NCBI GenBank assembly: GCA_964019425.1
Contig: OZ025803.1
Span: forward strand, 609,001-673,000
Length of the DNA: 64,000 bases
Direction of reading: 5' to 3'
From: Flectonema sp. DT1601
Lineage: Eukaryota > Euglenozoa > Diplonemea > Diplonemida > Diplonemidae
The number at the start of each line of letters is the position of its first letter. The first letter of the stretch is position 1. Below the pieces are notes generated by a model. The model was not told where the DNA came from and ran no database searches. It saw only the letters and a list, made by a program, of their open reading frames with translations. This document shows, in pieces, positions 60,656-64,000 of this stretch. A program made the position numbers and the translations under genes.

Positions 60656-61930
60656 TTAAACAGGCTCTTTGAAATCTATCATTTTTTTGTAAGTTTCTTT
60701 AAATAACATGACTTCCTTTTGTGAGTCTACTGCCTTTATGTCCTCATCAAAGTGTTCTATTGCTGCTCTCTGTTTAGCTGACAATTCCTTTGGGATGACT
60801 ACATGAAAATGAACGTACATATTCCCAGATACGTTGCTTTGAGTTTTTTTAATTCCCTTACCTCTGAGAACAACAACCTCACCTTGTTGTGTTCCTTGTG
60901 GAACTGTAAGGTTTACATCTCCGGATATCGTTGGGAGGATAACCTTTCCACCAATAATTGCTTGAGTAACAGTGAGTGGTTTTATGTAATGAATATCCTC
61001 TTGATCTCTTATAAAGTGAGTAGTGTCTTCTACTCTAATGTCGATAAATAAATTTCCTGGAGTTCCACCTCGAATACCAGCTTCACCCTTTCCGCCAACT
61101 CTCAATCTATCTCTGGTGTCAACACCTGGTGGGACAGTTACTTGTTGTGTTGTTCGGTCTTTTACTGTTCCAGAGCCTCCGCATTGTCCGCAGAGTGTTT
61201 TTATCATTTCACCTATTCCGTTGCAGGCTGGACAAGGTTGTTCAACGTGATAGTAACCGTTTGATTTTGATGTCTTCCCTCTACCTCCACATTGAGTACA
61301 TTTCGATACGGGTTGACCATCTTTTGATCCACTACCTCGACAAGGAATGCACCTCCTTTGATAAAAGTATGAAACTTCTTGAACACATCCTTCTACAGCT
61401 TCTTTAAAAGAAAGAGTCTTCGAAACAGTGATATCTGCACCACGTTGTGGTTTGAATCTCGCTGCTTTTTTAGAACGATCACGACCATCAGCAGTACCAG
61501 AACCGAAGATGTCTTCCCACATTCTGTTTAGGTCCATACCTTGGTTGGGACTTTTTGCTCTGTCAGTGAAATCGAAGTTCATGTTTTCCCAACCCTCAAA
61601 TCCGGGGGTTTGCTGTGATCCATATGATGCTCCTGCTCCAGGTACAGGACCACCTCCTCTGGCAGCAGTTGTTCCATCGTATTGTTGTCTTTTTTGATTA
61701 TCTGATAAAGTTCTGTATGCGTCGTTTACTTTAGAAAACATGTCTGCATTCTTCTGTCCTCCAGCGTCAGGATGGTATTTCTTAGCCATTACTCTGTATC
61801 CTTTTTTTATCATTTCTGGAGAAGCATTTCTTGGAACACCCAAAATTGTATAGTGATCCTGTTGCAGCAATACACGCGACAGTGATAGCCCTCGCCATTG
61901 CATGCGAGTACCTGCCATTGTTTTTAACAT
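60656..61930 (-). CDS. DNAJA3: Mitochondrial class-A DnaJ (Mdj1/Tid1-like)
   Basis: 424 aa Hsp40 co-chaperone of mitochondrial Hsp70. A basic presequence (MLKTMAGTRMQWRGLSLSRV) precedes the J domain (about 26-90) with the HPD tripeptide in KKYHPDAGG. A short Gly-rich linker follows, then a cysteine-rich zinc domain with all four CxxCxGxG repeats (CIPCRGSG, CTQCGGRG, CPACNGIG, CGQCGGSG), and the C-terminal substrate-binding domains (VPPGVDTRDRLRVGGKGEAG and PQGTQQGEVVVLRGKGI). The complete class-A layout with a presequence matches Mdj1/DNAJA3. A probable acceptor (CAG at 61951-61953) lies 20 bases before the ATG. Its neighbour is also a J protein but is otherwise unrelated. Confidence 0.93.
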   Translation of the reverse strand: MLKTMAGTRMQWRGLSLSRVLLQQDHYTILGVPRNASPEMIKKGYRVMAKKYHPDAGGQKNADMFSKVNDAYRTLSDNQKRQQYDGTTAARGGGPVPGAGASYGSQQTPGFEGWENMNFDFTDRAKSPNQGMDLNRMWEDIFGSGTADGRDRSKKAARFKPQRGADITVSKTLSFKEAVEGCVQEVSYFYQRRCIPCRGSGSKDGQPVSKCTQCGGRGKTSKSNGYYHVEQPCPACNGIGEMIKTLCGQCGGSGTVKDRTTQQVTVPPGVDTRDRLRVGGKGEAGIRGGTPGNLFIDIRVEDTTHFIRDQEDIHYIKPLTVTQAIIGGKVILPTISGDVNLTVPQGTQQGEVVVLRGKGIKKTQSNVSGNMYVHFHVVIPKELSAKQRAAIEHFDEDIKAVDSQKEVMLFKETYKKMIDFKEPV

Positions 61931-62843
61931 AGCGGCGGGGAGGGGGATACCTGTTCGATGAACGGAACTAAATTAAACTTAGGAAGCAAGAAAAGGTTTG
62001 AAATACTTGTAAATATGAGTAGTCTTCCATTATGCCTCCTGAACTAAAATAATACAATCAACAAAAACAAACAATAAGAAATTAGCAAACTATTTTAGCA
62101 TGTAAACACGAGTCCGATATCACACGATACTTGCAATTATTGAGAAGAAAACGTCACGCAGTTTCCTTTTCTTTCTTATCTTTTTTTTTTTTTTTTTTTT
62201 TTTTTTCGTTGTTTTTTTAATACTCGGATTCGTTCCTTTGGAAACAATTTATTCCTCCTTCCCTTATCTCCTTCGGGTCGTTTGCGATAAACAAATTTTA
62301 GTTCGTGTGACTGTAGGTATAGAATCTTTGTTCAACTTATACTGTAAACTGTTGAGGTTTAATAACTATAATCCCGACAATGCGGGAAAGGAAAAACGAA
62401 GAAAAAGAATTGAACGGAAAAAAAAAAGAAAAAAACAAAAAGACTTCACCACAATTTCCTTTTTAGGGTTGTGCAAAGATTCAATTTACTGCGTGAGAGA
62501 ACGTGGGGAGGGATAACGTATAATCGTTCGAGCAGACTCATTGAGAACGAACAAGGCAAGATCTCAACCACATGTATGACTCAAGTTCAAGTAACCAATA
62601 AAACATTAAAAACAGTACAAAGAGAGCATCCTTTCCCTTTCTCTGGTTCTTTCTTCGATATCGCAATAACAACAACTAATATAACTTCGTAAAGACGCCT
62701 AGTAGACATCAATCATAAATAGGACTTGAAACATAAAGTACAACTGATAGGTATGAATTCTTCATTCCATCCGATTTGGAGAAATTGCTCACCAAAAAGC
62801 TTCCATTGGTCGTCAAGCCTCGGTCGCATCGTAGACGATGCTC
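61931..62843. other. Intergenic region
   Basis: Acceptor of the mitochondrial DnaJ gene, T25 run near 62181-62206, A-rich sequence near 62415-62440, then ordinary DNA forming the 3' flank of the last gene. Short plus-strand frames have no support. Confidence 0.5.
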
Positions 62844-64000
62844 TCAGTCACTGTCGGTATCGATCAGCCCGCGAGACTTCTTCTTGGCGGCTTGTTGCCT
62901 TGTCTGTTTGTAGGTAAAGTGGTTAAAATATAAATAATAAACTAATTCTAACAGGTAATAAAGTGAAGTAGCAAATCAAACCTTCTCAACTGTGGCTTTG
63001 AACATCGCGTCATCCGATTCTTCTTCGAAGTCGACGTTGCCTTGATTTTCAACTCGGTATTTGGTGTATGTTTGAGATTTCTTGGCTGGTGTTTGTTCCC
63101 ATTCGTCTTCTTCTGATTCAGTGTCTGATTGCATCATACGACGTGCTGCCAACTTGGAACGCATTCCTGCGGAGACTTTCCTCGGTTTGATATCTTCTTC
63201 ATCATCTGTGCTCTCCACCTTCTTAGTTTTTGAAACTTTTTTCTCCTTCTTTGGTTTCACAGGGATGTCGTCTTCATCTGTCGAACTTTGGAATGCATTT
63301 GAAATCTTCTTCTTTTTCTCTTTTACGCGGAGCCTCTCGTCTTCGTCGGTAGATTCCAACTCATCGTAGTCGATCTTCTTTTCTTCTTTCTTAGCAGCCT
63401 TTTCTTTGGTAGCCTTCTTTTCCTTCTTCACTACTTTTACCGGTTCCTCATCTTCCGATGATGAAAGTACGAATTTTTTTGATTTAGGCTTGGCCTTCTC
63501 CTTCTCTGGCTCCTTCTTAGTAGGCTTCTTGACAGGCGCTTCGTCCTCAGAAGATGAAAGTTCGAGTGTTTTTGACTTAGGTTTTGCTTTCTCCTTCTCT
63601 GGCTCCTTCTTAGTAGGCTTCTTGACAGGCGCTTCGTCTTCGGAAGATGAAAGTTCGAGTTTTTTTGATTTAGGCTTTGTAGTCTTTACTGGCTTCTTAG
63701 CAACTACCTCTTCATCACTGGATGAGTCAACAACAACCTTATTCTTGCGCTCTTCTAGAGCTTGTCTTCTTTTAAGAAGTTCCGCTTTCCTTTGATTAAG
63801 TTCTTCATCATCATCTTCGCTACTGCTTACTTCTACTTTCTTGGCTACTGCCTTTGCCTTTTTGACAGGACTCTTCCTCTTTGGGGGTGGAGCAACTTCT
63901 TCTTCACTCTCGCTTTCGGACAGATCCAATTCTTTTTGCTTCTTAAGAGCTTCGCGACGCTCCTGAAGGAGTGCCTTCTTTTCTCGGATTGCTTTATCCC
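62844..64000 (-). CDS. Acidic/basic repeat protein, 3' part of a gene running off the window
   Basis: The frame is open to the right edge, so the start lies beyond 64000. Visible exons: 64000-62982 and 62903-62844. The second exon (TRQQAAKKKSRGLIDTDSD) joins in phase 0 and gives a natural stop; without it the frame would end two codons into the intron. About 358 residues are visible: blocks of Lys/Glu/Pro alternate with SSSEDE-type acidic serine clusters that look like casein kinase 2 sites. A 31-residue repeat (LELSSSEDEAPVKKPTKKEP...) occurs about three times. The composition resembles nucleolar phosphoproteins such as Nopp140/treacle or chromatin-associated proteins, but no domain identifies it. 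Probably nuclear, by its basic clusters. Confidence 0.75.
62904..62981 (-). other. Intron of acidic/basic repeat protein gene
   Basis: 78 bases, donor GTTTGATTT, acceptor ACAAACAG, phase 0. Confidence 0.8.
63440..63690. repeat. 93-bp coding repeat
   Basis: About three tandem 93-bp units (31 residues), marked on the plus strand by GATGATGAAAG/GAAGATGAAAG at about 93-base intervals near 63455, 63548 and 63641. In frame within the acidic/basic protein. Confidence 0.8.

Overview
The window reads as nuclear DNA of a euglenozoan, the group of trypanosomes, diplonemids and euglenids, and not as bacterial, viral or animal DNA. Four observations support this. First, every convincing protein gene (22 CDS, including five copies of one gene) lies on the minus strand, head to tail, as in polycistronic gene clusters. 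Second, almost every start codon has an AG dinucleotide 7-57 bases upstream, usually after a pyrimidine-rich stretch, as expected for spliced-leader trans-splicing acceptors. Third, the tandemly arrayed papain-family protease resembles kinetoplastid cruzipain/cathepsin L (from memory of that family, not a search). Fourth, five genes also carry ordinary GT-AG cis-introns of 70-98 bases, with one further intron suspected. Frequent cis-introns argue against a trypanosomatid, so a diplonemid, a euglenid or an early-branching relative is the better inference. The species is not identified.

Layout, left to right (transcription runs right to left). 1-8947: a tandem array of five near-identical units of 1,914-1,916 bp, each with one secreted cathepsin L-like protease gene, probably continuing beyond the left edge. 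9-30 kb: a mitochondrial PPR-type protein, a small protein with a duplicated SPWATW motif, a two-anchor coiled-coil membrane protein, a large protein with three cyclic-nucleotide-binding-like domains and doublecortin-like C-terminal regions, symplekin (four exons), a PDE12-like 2',5'-phosphodiesterase, a two-exon coiled-coil protein and a metallophosphoesterase. 30.1-34.6 kb: a gene-poor stretch rich in A/T homopolymers that contains one copy of a short dispersed element.

34.6-48 kb: a polytopic surface protein with a Pro-Thr stalk, a three-exon protein of unknown function, a lysosomal acid ceramidase/NAAA-type amidase, an acylated PAS-domain protein, the E1-beta subunit of branched-chain 2-oxoacid dehydrogenase, and a cytochrome b5-acyl-CoA dehydrogenase fusion. 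48-64 kb: a giant kinesin with internally repeated coiled coil, a two-exon zinc-ribbon protein, a DnaJ-CCCH-RanBP2-RS protein, a mitochondrial class-A DnaJ, and an acidic/basic repeat protein that runs off the right edge.

The genes do not form one pathway, which is normal for euglenozoan clusters. Two local themes stand out: the two adjacent acyl-CoA/branched-chain catabolism genes (44.6-47.9 kb), and RNA processing (symplekin, the DnaJ-zinc-finger-RS protein, the PDE12-like enzyme, the PPR protein). Intergenic spacers are 0.3-1.5 kb apart from the 4.5 kb gap and are full of poly(A)/poly(T) runs. No tRNA, rRNA, spliced-leader RNA, CRISPR or recognisable virus-derived element was found by eye.
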